A DNA stretch of 46,664 nucleotides from Chthoniobacteraceae bacterium (GCA_947476045.1 CANJNZ010000031.1:1-46664); one strand, 5' to 3'; positions 28,613-37,889 are shown, counted from the first letter of the stretch. Translations and numbers: made by a program. Notes: generated by a model from the sequence alone, not told the origin.

Positions 28613-30109
28613 CTATGGAGCGATGCGATAAACCTCAAGCCCCGGATGGAGGTAGAGAACGGTGCCGCGTGGCCAGACGCGGACTGGATCGAAATCACGC
28701 CGCAGAGTTGCGTAGAAAAGTTTCCGGCTTTCGTATTTGGCGACTTCACCCGGTTTCGGCTTAAGGCCAGCGCGTTCGAACTTTTTATAGGTGCTTTCGG
28801 TGATCAGAACATGCGTCACGCCTTTAGCGCGAAGCTCGGGAATGGTGCCGATGTCGGCGGCGTAGTCCTCGCTGAGAATTTGGTTTGGAAGCGGGGAGGT
28901 GTTGAGATCGCTACCGTGCCGTTCGGCGTCCGGCAGGCGGACTTTTTCGTCTTTGGCGAATATATCGGCAGGATCTGTTTTTTCGCGCAGCCATGCAGTG
29001 AGTTCAGCAGTGTCGTCGCGCTGAAAGGCCTGCCAGTATTTGATTAGGCCGCCTCGATCCGCCGTCCAGCTCGGCAGTTGTGCAAGGACAAGCAGCGAGC
29101 CGATGATGACTTCCACCATTCGCTCGCGTCCGCCGAAATGTCGTGCGATTTCGCCAACGCCGACGGCTGCGAGCAGCGTGAAGATCGCTGTGGCGGGTAG
29201 AAAATAGCGGTCATTGTCCTTTGGGGAAAAGGAGAGCGCGATGGCGAAGGCGAAAGGGAATAAGAGGATGATCCAATGAAGAGTGAGCCATTCGCTCCGG
29301 CGTTTGAATGCAGACCAGAAAACGACGAGGAGAAGAACCCAAATGACGGGAGTCGTGTTGGTGAGAAATATACTCCAGTAGCGGGTGTGCGGCACACTCT
29401 GTGTCATCTGCCCTTGTCCCTCGACGACCAGTCGCGTCTCACGCGAAAAGCTTTGAGCGAAGGTATTCAAATCGCGCAGCATCGGAAAATTCACGGCGAC
29501 AAAAACGAGCAGCAAAGTGATGAGTGCAGTCAGCCATGGCCGCCCTTTCACGCTCTGTTTGCACAGCACAGGCACGGCGATGATGAGCATGATGACGCCG
29601 AGGTATTTCCCCGAAATCGCTAGTCCGCATCCTGCTCCGAGCAACATGGTCGTCGAAGTGCCGGGCTTTTTGGAAAAGACGTATGCACCGAGAAATGAAA
29701 CAGCGACGCCGAAGAGCAGTGCGGTGTCTTCTTTCATGTAGTGCGAAAGCTCGAAAAGCTGGTGATGCAGCATGAGTGTGAGACCTGCGAGGATCGCTAC
29801 TACCCATCCGCGCCACATGTATCCGAGCAACGAGAGGGCAACCACCGCGCTTGCTGTGAACATGGCGGAAATCCAGCGGCCAGTTTCGACGACGGTCTGC
29901 TCGGTGCGTGCATTGGAAGTTGCAAGTTTTGTTGTCGAGAGCAGGAGCAGCGGATGATGGAAATTCCACGGGCGCATCCCGAGCACCTGCTCGACTTTTC
30001 CGGGTTCGTCCGGGTGGTAGTAAAATGGGAACGTGTTGTGCCGCGTGTGCAGGGCAAGCGTGGCGACGAAGAGCGCGAGAGACCAGAGCCAGAGCCGTGC
30101 GGCGTTCAT
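28613..30109 (-). CDS. GT-C (PMT/ArnT-like) membrane glycosyltransferase
   Basis: A 498-residue polytopic protein. The ATG at 30109 (MNAARLWLWSLALF) is used because it overlaps the preceding stop as ATGA; the open frame continues upstream but lies within the previous gene. The first external loop has FYYHPDEPGKVEQ, the acidic 'HPDE' motif of PMT/ArnT-type enzymes, which use polyprenyl-phosphate sugars. About ten hydrophobic segments follow, then a soluble C-terminal domain (about 385-498) with AELTAWLREKTDPADIF and VTHVLITESTYKKF. Donor and acceptor are unknown. Coupled translation with the upstream membrane protein suggests the two work together. Confidence 0.82.
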   Translation of the reverse strand: MNAARLWLWSLALFVATLALHTRHNTFPFYYHPDEPGKVEQVLGMRPWNFHHPLLLLSTTKLATSNARTEQTVVETGRWISAMFTASAVVALSLLGYMWRGWVVAILAGLTLMLHHQLFELSHYMKEDTALLFGVAVSFLGAYVFSKKPGTSTTMLLGAGCGLAISGKYLGVIMLIIAVPVLCKQSVKGRPWLTALITLLLVFVAVNFPMLRDLNTFAQSFSRETRLVVEGQGQMTQSVPHTRYWSIFLTNTTPVIWVLLLVVFWSAFKRRSEWLTLHWIILLFPFAFAIALSFSPKDNDRYFLPATAIFTLLAAVGVGEIARHFGGRERMVEVIIGSLLVLAQLPSWTADRGGLIKYWQAFQRDDTAELTAWLREKTDPADIFAKDEKVRLPDAERHGSDLNTSPLPNQILSEDYAADIGTIPELRAKGVTHVLITESTYKKFERAGLKPKPGEVAKYESRKLFYATLRRDFDPVRVWPRGTVLYLHPGLEVYRIAP

Positions 30110-31695
30110 GTTTTGCGATGGCGCACTAGCGCGGAGAGAGCGAGGTCGATCGGAAGAAAGAGAATCGGTAGAAAAATGATCCACGCAGGAGCGAAGTAGC
30201 GTCCGCTCAGCAGTGATACGAGGAACACGCCCGCAAGATAGCCGAGTGCCACGACCATCCACACACCTAGTGTGCGCCATCGCACAAAGGCCAGAGTGAT
30301 GCTTGCCATAAGCCAGCAGCCGAGCAGGGTCGGACGTGCGCGCGTGATGGCCTTATCTAAAGGTGGAGCGTCCTTCGGAACACGTGGCAACGAGACGACA
30401 TTGCTCATCGTGTCGAAGCGATGAGCCCATGCGGTCAAGCTGCGCTCGGCCCAGCAATCCGGCGACGGAGCGAGTCGTTTTTGAAAGTCGGCGTAGGGCG
30501 GAAGCGGGCCGTTTTTTGGAAAGCCATACGCCATGGGGATGCTTGTCTTTTTCCCAGCGGCGAGAAGTTTACTGGCTTCTTCGTAAAGTCCTTCGAGTTT
30601 CTTGGGGTAGTAGTTGGAGGAAAAATGTTCTTCGTCAAAAGTGGAGAAATTCGCCGATGGTATCAGCCGTTGCGCGCCAAGATAGGCAAAGCTGAGCGGA
30701 CGGGCTTTAATGCCTTCGATGGCGAGATCCATGTAGAGCGCACGCTTTTTCGCGGGGTCCTTGTCTAATGCAGACCAAAGTGGAGGAGCTTTTTCTTCGC
30801 TGGGCGAATCCAGAAAGTCGAAAGGCGATGCATTACCATCTTTGTCTCGTTTGTCGTGGAGATAATATGCATCTATGTCGCGAATGTAGGGTTCCGCATA
30901 GGATCGCAGCTCGCTTTTGTAGTCGGCGTGTTTCGGGGAATCTAATTGTGTGAGTGGAAATGACGCTACGTAGAGCAGCCATGCGGCTTGTTTTTTGGAG
31001 CCGACAGTAAGTGCGACCGCGGCCAGCACGGCGAGTGCAGTCCATCTCCGCCAGTCGAGCACGCGCCACGCGCGAATTGCAGCAAGCCCGCAGACGATTC
31101 CAGGCACGACGAAACGTCCCGATGGTTTGGTGAGAAGAAAGACGGCGAGTGGAATGAAGAACCACCAAAAGAGGCGACGAGAAGGAGTGATATTTTTTTC
31201 CGAAACCCAGGCGACCCAGCCGGCGAATGTCCACGCGAGCGCGCTGAAGAACAGCACTTCACCGAGAAGTTCGTGTTCATACCAAAGGAAGATAGGTATC
31301 GTAACGTAGAGAGCCGTGACGGGGATGATCCACCATTTCCAAAAACTCATGGTTTTCCGCACGACGTAGGCGAGCGGGAGCATCGAGCAGAGGCCGAGTG
31401 CGTGCTGGAGCCACGCGAGCCATTTCAGCGGAGCGCCGGGCAGCGCTGCGACAGGGACCATGAAAATCGGGTAGAGATAGCGGCGTTTTTCATCGAGGGA
31501 AACGTAACCCTCACCGAGCAGCATGTGTGCGAAACTGAAGTAGCTCTTCGAGTCGCTGCCCCAGTATGCGTAGGGGGAATAGCTCAGGAGCATCAGACGT
31601 AAAAGAGCACCGATGATAATCGCAGGCACCGACCACACGAGCGTCTGCCGCAGCAACGGGTGCTGTTGGAAGAATATGCGGAGTCGGGCTGACAT
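30106..31695 (-). CDS. Polytopic membrane protein, GT-C-like
   Basis: A 529-residue membrane protein; the ATG at 31695 (MSARLRIFFQQHP) is preferred over an upstream TTG. It has around ten hydrophobic segments. The first external loop contains YWGSDSKSYFSFAHMLLGEGY, with acidic and hydroxyl residues placed like the catalytic loop of GT-C enzymes. A sizeable extracytoplasmic insert (about 245-430) includes DAYYLHDKRDKDGN. Its stop overlaps the start of the next GT-C gene by 4 bp (ATGA). Together with the divergent gene at 31915 this forms a small cluster of membrane sugar-transfer-type proteins, possibly for surface polysaccharide or protein glycosylation. Confidence 0.78.
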   Translation of the reverse strand: MSARLRIFFQQHPLLRQTLVWSVPAIIIGALLRLMLLSYSPYAYWGSDSKSYFSFAHMLLGEGYVSLDEKRRYLYPIFMVPVAALPGAPLKWLAWLQHALGLCSMLPLAYVVRKTMSFWKWWIIPVTALYVTIPIFLWYEHELLGEVLFFSALAWTFAGWVAWVSEKNITPSRRLFWWFFIPLAVFLLTKPSGRFVVPGIVCGLAAIRAWRVLDWRRWTALAVLAAVALTVGSKKQAAWLLYVASFPLTQLDSPKHADYKSELRSYAEPYIRDIDAYYLHDKRDKDGNASPFDFLDSPSEEKAPPLWSALDKDPAKKRALYMDLAIEGIKARPLSFAYLGAQRLIPSANFSTFDEEHFSSNYYPKKLEGLYEEASKLLAAGKKTSIPMAYGFPKNGPLPPYADFQKRLAPSPDCWAERSLTAWAHRFDTMSNVVSLPRVPKDAPPLDKAITRARPTLLGCWLMASITLAFVRWRTLGVWMVVALGYLAGVFLVSLLSGRYFAPAWIIFLPILFLPIDLALSALVRHRKT

Positions 31696-31914
31696 CGCGC
31701 GGCTTCTATTGCTGAATGCTCTGTGCGGCAATACCGCTCTTCACGTCACTTGACTGTCGTCGTCTCTCCGCTTCCTCTCTCGGCGATGAGGAAACCTGCC
31801 GCAACGATACTTTTTAAGACGATCCTCGTCGCACGGACGAAGCAGTTTATACAGAATGATGCTTCTTTGTTCTGCTGTCACTCTGATGCCGCTTGTTGAT
31901 ACCACCGCATTTTA

Positions 31915-33855
31915 ATGAAACCACGCATTCACGCCCTGCTCCTTCTAGTCATCTCGCTAGGCGTGAGCTTTCTCTACCTTTCGCCGCCGCGGTTTGGAGA
32001 TGATTTTACCTATTGGTGTTATGGATTCGATATCCACGAACGTGGTCTCGATGCATGGACACGCTCGGGTTTTCATCAGCTCCGCTGGCCGGTGTGGGGA
32101 CTGTGCTGGCTGATGCAGGGAATTTTCGGAATCGGTCTCGCAAGCTATTACTTCGCGCCGTTTCTGTTTCTCGCGCTGGGCGCTCTTGTTTCGTTTGCCG
32201 TGGGTTGGAAGATTTTCCAGAAATCGGCTTATGCATGGGCGTGCGGAACCGCATTTTTGTTTCATCCGCTGCTCGATTCAAACATCAGCCGGCCAATGCC
32301 GGACATTAATGAAGGTGTCATAGGAGCAGGTGCAGTTTTCGCTTGGTGGATATTGATGCACGCGGAAACGCGGGGTCGCATCTTGCGCGCTTCCGTCGTG
32401 TGTGGTGCGTGTCTTTTTCTTGCTGAAGAAAATCGGCTCACTGGAGTTTTCTTCGCTCCGCTACTTGGCTGCTTAACGCTCTTATTTTTTCGAAAACAAT
32501 GGAGCAGGCTGTTGCTGCCGTATGGAGTTTTTGCCGTGCTGCTAGGTGGCCAGATGGCGTTTTACCAAGTGCGTTTCGGTGACTGGTTGCATTTTATCCA
32601 TGCGAACGCCGGTGCAAAAGGCAAGGTTGGGACGGAAGTGATGATGCCCTGGCTCGCACCGTTTCGCTTTTTGGATACGCTTGTGAAGGGGAGCTTCCTC
32701 ATGCCCGTCTACGCCATGCTGGGCGCATTAGGTATGTGGTTTGGATGGAGGAGTCATGGTCGTGTTGGGCGGGTAGTAGTCGCGTGGTTTTGGCTGCTGT
32801 ATCTCGCCTACGCATGTGCGCCGCAGCAGATATGGCCCTATCGCCCGATGCTACGTGATGCAGCGCGCTTTCTCTCATCACTTGCCATTCCCTACAGCGT
32901 GCTGGTGGTGCTTGGCGTTCTTGGTCTCATCGAGTTGCTCGGAAAACGTGTTTGGTTCAGTCGTGCAGACATCGCTGGCAAAATCAGTCGTCATCCAGTG
33001 CGAACGGGGATTTTCGCGAGTGTCGTGCTGGCTGTCTGCTCAGGAGCACCTGTTGGTGTCCGTGATTTTTACTCACTCGATCACATTCCTGCCCTTAGTG
33101 CCGCAATGCGTGCACTGCCACCCGATGCAAAAGTTTTTACGCACCGACATATGCGGATGCTCGCGTATCTCGCCGATGCTCAGGCTGCGGAGAAAGTTCA
33201 CTGGATTGCCGAGGATAAATGGATCACCGATAATGACCCGGAACTCATCGCTGATGCAGCGAACGCCACCGACTTTTGGTATATTCGAAAGCTCGCGTTG
33301 ATGAAGTTGTCGAAGGGCATTTCGAACGAGGAAAATAAGCTCAAAAAACAACCACCTCTCGCTCCCTGGTTCGATACGCCGGAGCGTGACTGGCAGCTCG
33401 TAAATATTTTCGCACGCGGCGACACGCCAGACATTGTTCTCTATCATCGTAGAGAAGCGACTACACCTCCAGCGCTCGTCCTGACTTCGGAATCGCCCGA
33501 ATTTAAAGGAATGATTCCTCCGCTTCCTCATGAATGGAAGAAGGGGCAGACGGCGGATGTTCTTAATTTAGAAAGCCCGCTTCCTGCCACCCTGCGTGGA
33601 AAGCTCATTCGCGTGGAAATGGAGGCTGCCAGTGATGCGCGCGAAGCTTTTGTCGTTCAAGTAGCCTTCAAGGTAGCGGGGAAATTTGAGTCGCCATACA
33701 TGATGAAGCCCTATTTTTACGCGGAAGGAGGAAAGGAATTCGTCTGTCTTCCCGTGCCTGCCGATGCCGACGCCTGTCGCATCCGTATGCGTTTCCATAA
33801 ATCGGCGAAACAAGTGCGCGTAACTTCGTTCCGTATCGTCGCAGAGGGAAAATAG
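31915..33855 (+). CDS. Polytopic membrane protein with C-terminal soluble domain, GT-C-like
   Basis: A 646-residue protein. About ten hydrophobic segments fill residues 1-385. The first loop has PPRFGDDFTYWCYGFDIHERGL, with a DD pair where GT-C enzymes carry catalytic acids. Residues 390-646 form a soluble, probably external domain: first VFTHRHMRMLAYLADAQ, then a beta-rich end (LIRVEMEAASDAREAFVVQVAF). The start ATG at 31915 lacks an obvious ribosome-binding site. It is divergent from the coupled GT-C pair; the 219 bp between them presumably holds both promoters, though I cannot mark a convincing one. The gene is convergent with the FmdB-like gene, 7 bp between stop codons. Confidence 0.76.
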   Translation: MKPRIHALLLLVISLGVSFLYLSPPRFGDDFTYWCYGFDIHERGLDAWTRSGFHQLRWPVWGLCWLMQGIFGIGLASYYFAPFLFLALGALVSFAVGWKIFQKSAYAWACGTAFLFHPLLDSNISRPMPDINEGVIGAGAVFAWWILMHAETRGRILRASVVCGACLFLAEENRLTGVFFAPLLGCLTLLFFRKQWSRLLLPYGVFAVLLGGQMAFYQVRFGDWLHFIHANAGAKGKVGTEVMMPWLAPFRFLDTLVKGSFLMPVYAMLGALGMWFGWRSHGRVGRVVVAWFWLLYLAYACAPQQIWPYRPMLRDAARFLSSLAIPYSVLVVLGVLGLIELLGKRVWFSRADIAGKISRHPVRTGIFASVVLAVCSGAPVGVRDFYSLDHIPALSAAMRALPPDAKVFTHRHMRMLAYLADAQAAEKVHWIAEDKWITDNDPELIADAANATDFWYIRKLALMKLSKGISNEENKLKKQPPLAPWFDTPERDWQLVNIFARGDTPDIVLYHRREATTPPALVLTSESPEFKGMIPPLPHEWKKGQTADVLNLESPLPATLRGKLIRVEMEAASDAREAFVVQVAFKVAGKFESPYMMKPYFYAEGGKEFVCLPVPADADACRIRMRFHKSAKQVRVTSFRIVAEGK

Positions 33856-33862
33856 CCTTTTA

Positions 33863-34387
33863 CTACAAATAGTCGGACATCTCGTATAGCGCTGGATCGC
33901 GGGAGATGCGTGGTTTGCGGCGCAGCTTGCGTTTCATCTCGTCGAGCGGGGATTCATCGGGTGCTGCGTCCATCGCGTCGAAAACATCGCCGTAGTCCGC
34001 CTCCAGCTTTTCCGGGTCTTCGCCTTTTTCGAGCCGTGCGATAACTTCGTTCATCTGAGGGGGCATTTTTTCACCGGTGAGTTCGCCCATGCGCCGCATC
34101 ATCGCGGCGAGTGCGCGAGGATCGGGATTGTCGCTCTCGGCCACGCCGCCGAACTCCCGCTCCATCGCCTCCATCGCGGCTTCCATTTTGGAATCATCCA
34201 TGTCTCCCGTCGGCTCTGCGGATGGCTCTTTCGCACGACCAGTCACCGCGAAATTGCTCAGCAGTCTTTCGAGTTTCCACTTCGGGTTGTCCGGGCATTT
34301 CGGGACTTTGTCCGCGTAGGAAATGCTACGCGCAAAGAACGAATAGATGCGCTGGTTCTTGGGGCAGATGAACTCGTAGATGGGCAT
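33863..34387 (-). CDS. FmdB-like zinc-ribbon-type protein, reduced cysteines
   Basis: A 174-residue protein. The start MPIYEFICP matches the FmdB/CxxC small zinc-ribbon family (typically MPIYEYxCxxC), but only Cys8 and Cys31 are seen where four cysteines are usual. The rest is acidic and helical, with AMEAMEREFGGV, ALAAMMRRMGELTGEKMPPQM and ARLEKGEDPEKLEADYGD, ending in a basic patch (KRKLRRKPRI). The family has no firmly known biochemical role; it is suspected to regulate or bind metals. The gene begins 3 bp after the aspartate kinase stop, so the two are co-transcribed. Confidence 0.75.
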   Translation of the reverse strand: MPIYEFICPKNQRIYSFFARSISYADKVPKCPDNPKWKLERLLSNFAVTGRAKEPSAEPTGDMDDSKMEAAMEAMEREFGGVAESDNPDPRALAAMMRRMGELTGEKMPPQMNEVIARLEKGEDPEKLEADYGDVFDAMDAAPDESPLDEMKRKLRRKPRISRDPALYEMSDYL

Positions 34388-34390
34388 GGC

Positions 34391-35605
34391 TCACTTACCG
34401 AGTCCGAACGCCTCATGCACCACATTTGCGCCCTCGGCGATTTTGGCTTCGTCCACGATGACTGCGGTTTTGATTTCAGAAGTGGAGATCATCTGGATGT
34501 TGATCCCCGCTTTGCTCAGCGCCTCAAACATCTTCGCGGCCACACCGCTGTGGCTCTTCATGCCGACGCCGATGACGCTCAGCTTTGCAATTCCGCTGCG
34601 GCTTTCGAGGCCCACGGCACCGACGGATTTTACAACGGGCGCGAGTGCGGCTTCGACTTTCGCCAGTTCGTCTTTGCTGAGCGTGAAGGAAATGTCGGTG
34701 GTGCCTTCGTGCGAGACGTTCTGCACGATCATATCAATGCTGATGCCTGCCGCTGCGATGGCGCTGAAAACTTGAGCCGCTGTGCCGGGCCGGTCGGGTG
34801 CGCGGCAGACGGTGACTTTGGCTTGGTTCTTTTCGATGCTGACGCCGCGGACAACCACGGCCTCCATGCTTTTGGTTTCTTCTTTCACGATGGTGCCTGG
34901 GTTTTGGTTGAATGAACTACGGACTTCAAAAACGACGCCGAACTTTTTTGCGAATTCGACGGAGCGCGACTGCATCACTTTGCTGCCGCTCGAAGCCATT
35001 TCGAGCATTTCATCGAAACTGATTTCGTCGAGTTTCTTCGCGGTAGGGACGACGCGCGGGTCGCAAGTATAAACGCCGTCCACGTCAGTGAAAATCTGGC
35101 ACAAGTCGGCCTTCACCGCTGCTGCGATGGCGATGGCGGTGAGGTCGCTGCCGCCGCGTCCGAGGGTGGTGATGCGGTGATCTTTTGTCTGCCCCTGAAA
35201 GCCGGCGACGATGCAGATGTATCCGTCGTCGAGGTATTGCTTGAGTTGCTTCGGCGTGAGGTCGGCGATTTTTGCCTTCGTGTGCACACCGTCCGTGACG
35301 ATGCCCGCCTGGGCGCCGGTGAGCGAAACTGCCTTCTTTCCCATCGCGTTGATGGCCATTGCCGTGAGGGCGATAGTGGTCTGTTCGCCGGTCGCGAGCA
35401 GCACGTCCATCTCGCGCTCTTCAGGGGCAGGGGAGCACTCGCGGGCGAGCTTGATGAGTGAATCCGTGACGCCGCTCATGGCGGAGACGACTGCGACGAC
35501 GCGATGGCCTTCCTCCTGTGTGGCGATGATTCGGCGCGCGACGTTCTTGATGCGCTCGGGATTCCCCACGCTGGTGCCGCCGTATTTCTGGACGATGAGA
35601 CTCAT
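34391..35605 (-). CDS. lysC: Aspartate kinase
   Basis: A 404-residue enzyme that phosphorylates aspartate, the first step towards lysine, threonine, methionine and diaminopimelate. The N-terminal amino-acid-kinase domain has KYGGTSVG (residues 7-14), ATGEQTTIALTAMAINAMG, TTLGRGGSDLTAIAIA and TDVDGVYTCDPR. The C-terminal part (about 260-404) holds paired ACT domains (VTVCRAPDRPGTAAQVFSAI and LSVIGVGMKSHSGVAAKMFE), the site of feedback inhibition by lysine and/or threonine. Length and layout match monofunctional LysC. Only about 40 bp separate its start from the upstream amidotransferase stop, too little for a lysine riboswitch, so it is probably expressed from an upstream promoter. Confidence 0.96.
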   Translation of the reverse strand: MSLIVQKYGGTSVGNPERIKNVARRIIATQEEGHRVVAVVSAMSGVTDSLIKLARECSPAPEEREMDVLLATGEQTTIALTAMAINAMGKKAVSLTGAQAGIVTDGVHTKAKIADLTPKQLKQYLDDGYICIVAGFQGQTKDHRITTLGRGGSDLTAIAIAAAVKADLCQIFTDVDGVYTCDPRVVPTAKKLDEISFDEMLEMASSGSKVMQSRSVEFAKKFGVVFEVRSSFNQNPGTIVKEETKSMEAVVVRGVSIEKNQAKVTVCRAPDRPGTAAQVFSAIAAAGISIDMIVQNVSHEGTTDISFTLSKDELAKVEAALAPVVKSVGAVGLESRSGIAKLSVIGVGMKSHSGVAAKMFEALSKAGINIQMISTSEIKTAVIVDEAKIAEGANVVHEAFGLGK

Positions 35606-35645
35606 TGAAAAAGGGCGCGGAGATTTGCGGCCCGCTCCGTTCTTG

Positions 35646-36356
35646 TCAATGCCGTCCCCATCTACCTAGCGCTACGAGCGCGTCGAGCAGGGCGTAAAGC
35701 GCGACGCCTGCTGCTGCGATGCTCTCCTGCGGCGGATGCAGAAGCTGCTCACGTGTTTGGATGAAATGCGCGGTGCCAGCTTCGTCGAGCGACGCTGCGG
35801 CGAGATCCTCGATTCCCACTTTCTCCAGCTCAATGTGAAACTGAAGCCCGACCACGCGGTCGCCATGGATGAATGCCTGATTCGCACACGCCTCGCTCTC
35901 CGCCACGCGTCGTGCGCCGTCGGGAATCGTGAATGTATCGCCGTGCCAGTGCATCACCATCAGTCGTTCCGGGAATGTGTCGAACGGTGCGCTGCGATCC
36001 AGCATCCGCACCGGAAACCAGCCAATCTCTTTCACTGGATTCTGAAACACTTTCCCGCCCAGCACATCCGCAAGAAGCTGCGCGCCGAGACAGATGCCGA
36101 GGATCGGCTTTCGCGCTCGTATGGCCTCTGAGAGAAAATTTTTCTCCATCGGCAGCCACGTGTGATTTCTGTGCTCATGGATGCTCATCGGCCCGCCCAT
36201 GATTACGAGCAAATCAAATGCATCCAGCGCGGGCGGCTTTTCCCCGTCATGCAGTGCAGTTCGTGAAAGCGTGTGCCCACGCTCCGTCGCCCAAGTCGCA
36301 ATGCGTCCGGGCCCCTCGAATGGCGCGTGTTCAAGCGAGTGGATTCTCACGCCCAT
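35646..36356 (-). CDS. Class I glutamine amidotransferase-like protein
   Basis: A 236-residue stand-alone amidotransferase domain of the GMP-synthase-like type. The catalytic triad is readable: Cys89 in KPILGICLGAQLLA, and His174 and Glu176 in VGLQFHIELE. IMGGPMSIHE near residue 52 is the oxyanion region. Such single-domain proteins hydrolyse glutamine or gamma-glutamyl amides, and the acceptor partner is often unknown. The gene lies 15 bp after the aldehyde dehydrogenase. A gamma-glutamyl-intermediate pathway (as in putrescine breakdown, where an amidohydrolase and an aldehyde dehydrogenase act in sequence) is conceivable, but no glutamylpolyamine synthetase is present here. Confidence 0.88.
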   Translation of the reverse strand: MGVRIHSLEHAPFEGPGRIATWATERGHTLSRTALHDGEKPPALDAFDLLVIMGGPMSIHEHRNHTWLPMEKNFLSEAIRARKPILGICLGAQLLADVLGGKVFQNPVKEIGWFPVRMLDRSAPFDTFPERLMVMHWHGDTFTIPDGARRVAESEACANQAFIHGDRVVGLQFHIELEKVGIEDLAAASLDEAGTAHFIQTREQLLHPPQESIAAAGVALYALLDALVALGRWGRH

Positions 36357-36371
36357 GCTCTCACTTGAACT

Positions 36372-37889
36372 TCAATCCAGTCGCACATAGGAGGCGAGGC
36401 CGTGGATGCCGCCTTCGCGACCGAAGCCGCTTTCCTTGTATCCACCGAAGGGCGAGGTGGGGTCGAATTTGTTGTAGGTGTTTGCCCACACGACTCCGGC
36501 GCGCAGCTTGGAGATCGTTTTGAAAATCTTGCTACCCTTGTCGGTCCAAACACCTGCACTGAGGCCGTAGGGCGTGTTGTTGGCGCGCTCGACGGCTTCA
36601 TCGGGTGTGCGGAAGGTGAGCACGCTCAGCACGGGCCCGAAAATTTCCTCCTGTGCGATGCGATGGCTCGCGGTGACGCCGGTGATGACGCTTGGTGCGA
36701 ACCAATATCCGCGCTCGGGCAGTGTGCAACGAGGCTGTAAAAGTTCGCCGCCCTCGGCGACTCCCGCGTCCACGAGCGAACGGATCTTTTCGAGCTGAGC
36801 GAGGGAGTTAATCGCCCCGATGTCGGTGTTTTTGTCGAGCGGGTCGCCGACACGGAGCGTGCTGATGCGGTCACGCAGTTTCTTGATGATAGTGCGATAC
36901 ACGCCTTCCTGCACAAACAGCCGCGAGCCAGCGCAGCAGACGTGACCCTGGTTGAAAAAGATTCCGCCGATGATTCCCTCGACGGCTTGATCGAGCGGTG
37001 CGTCGTCGAAAATGATGTGCGCGGCTTTTCCGCCGAGTTCGAGTGTGAGTTTTTTGTCGGTGCCTGCCGTGGCCTTGGCGATGAGCTTGCCGACTTCGGT
37101 GCTTCCGGTGAACGCGATCTTGTTCACGTCTGCGTGTTCGACGAGTGCTCGTCCTGTTTCACCTGCGCCGGTGAGGATGTTTACAACGCCATCGGGAAGT
37201 TCCGCCTCCTGTAAAATGCGCGCGAGGTGCATCGCTGTGATACTCGTGGTTTCGGCGGGCTTGAGGACGACAGTGTTGCCGCACGCGAGGGCGGGCGCGA
37301 TTTTCCACGCGGCCATGAGTAGGGGAAAATTCCACGGAATGATTTGCGCGCACACGCCGACAGGACGCGGTTTTTTTCCGGGGAATGCGTAGTCGAGTTT
37401 GTCCGCCCAGCCCGCATGGTAGAAGAAATGCGCGGCGACCTGCGGGAGGTCGAAGTCACGTGATTCTTTGATCGGTTTTCCACCGTCGAGCGACTCCAGC
37501 ACGGCCAGTTCGCGCGCCTTTTCCTGGATGATGCGCGCGATACGGAAGAGATATTTGCCGCGCTCGCGTCCCGGCATTTTTCCCCACACATTATCGTAGG
37601 CGCGGCGCGCGGCGGCGACTGCGGCGTTCACGTCAGCCTGCTCCGCGAGCGCGATTTCGGAAAGTTGCTTTTCGTTGGCGGGATTGAGCGTGGGGAAATA
37701 CTGGCCGCTCTTTGGCTTCACGAATTTCCCGCCGATGAACAGCTCGTAGCGCGTGTCGGGTTTTACGACGACGGACTCGGGCGCTGGTGCATACGGCCAC
37801 TTGGTGCCGAAACTCAGCGTGCGTTTCGACGCAGGAATGACAGCGGGTGAATGGGCGACGACGGCGAGGGCTTTGGCTTTGCGCGGCAT
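36372..37889 (-). CDS. NAD(P)-dependent aldehyde dehydrogenase
   Basis: A 505-residue aldehyde dehydrogenase, oxidising an aldehyde to the acid with NAD(P). The start MPRKAKALAVV (37889) is preferred over an upstream open extension. Family motifs are IIPWNFPLLMAAWKIAPALA, FTGSTEVGKLI (cofactor binding), the general base Glu284 in LTLELGGKAA, and the catalytic Cys318 in FFNQGHVCCAGSR. QEEIFGPVLSV and ANNTPYGLSAGVW come later. The N-terminal 40 residues are an extra Lys/Ala/Pro-rich extension. The substrate is unknown. It heads the minus-strand run with the amidotransferase, lysC and the FmdB-like gene. Confidence 0.93.
   Translation of the reverse strand: MPRKAKALAVVAHSPAVIPASKRTLSFGTKWPYAPAPESVVVKPDTRYELFIGGKFVKPKSGQYFPTLNPANEKQLSEIALAEQADVNAAVAAARRAYDNVWGKMPGRERGKYLFRIARIIQEKARELAVLESLDGGKPIKESRDFDLPQVAAHFFYHAGWADKLDYAFPGKKPRPVGVCAQIIPWNFPLLMAAWKIAPALACGNTVVLKPAETTSITAMHLARILQEAELPDGVVNILTGAGETGRALVEHADVNKIAFTGSTEVGKLIAKATAGTDKKLTLELGGKAAHIIFDDAPLDQAVEGIIGGIFFNQGHVCCAGSRLFVQEGVYRTIIKKLRDRISTLRVGDPLDKNTDIGAINSLAQLEKIRSLVDAGVAEGGELLQPRCTLPERGYWFAPSVITGVTASHRIAQEEIFGPVLSVLTFRTPDEAVERANNTPYGLSAGVWTDKGSKIFKTISKLRAGVVWANTYNKFDPTSPFGGYKESGFGREGGIHGLASYVRLD

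Noticed and set aside
31696-31914. Regulatory site or small RNA in the gap between the divergent GT-C-like genes.
   Set aside because: No convincing promoter pair, hairpin or repeat was found, though both promoters must lie here.
35606-35645. A lysine riboswitch in front of lysC.
   Set aside because: Only about 40 bp separate lysC from the upstream stop codon, far too short for the lysine aptamer.
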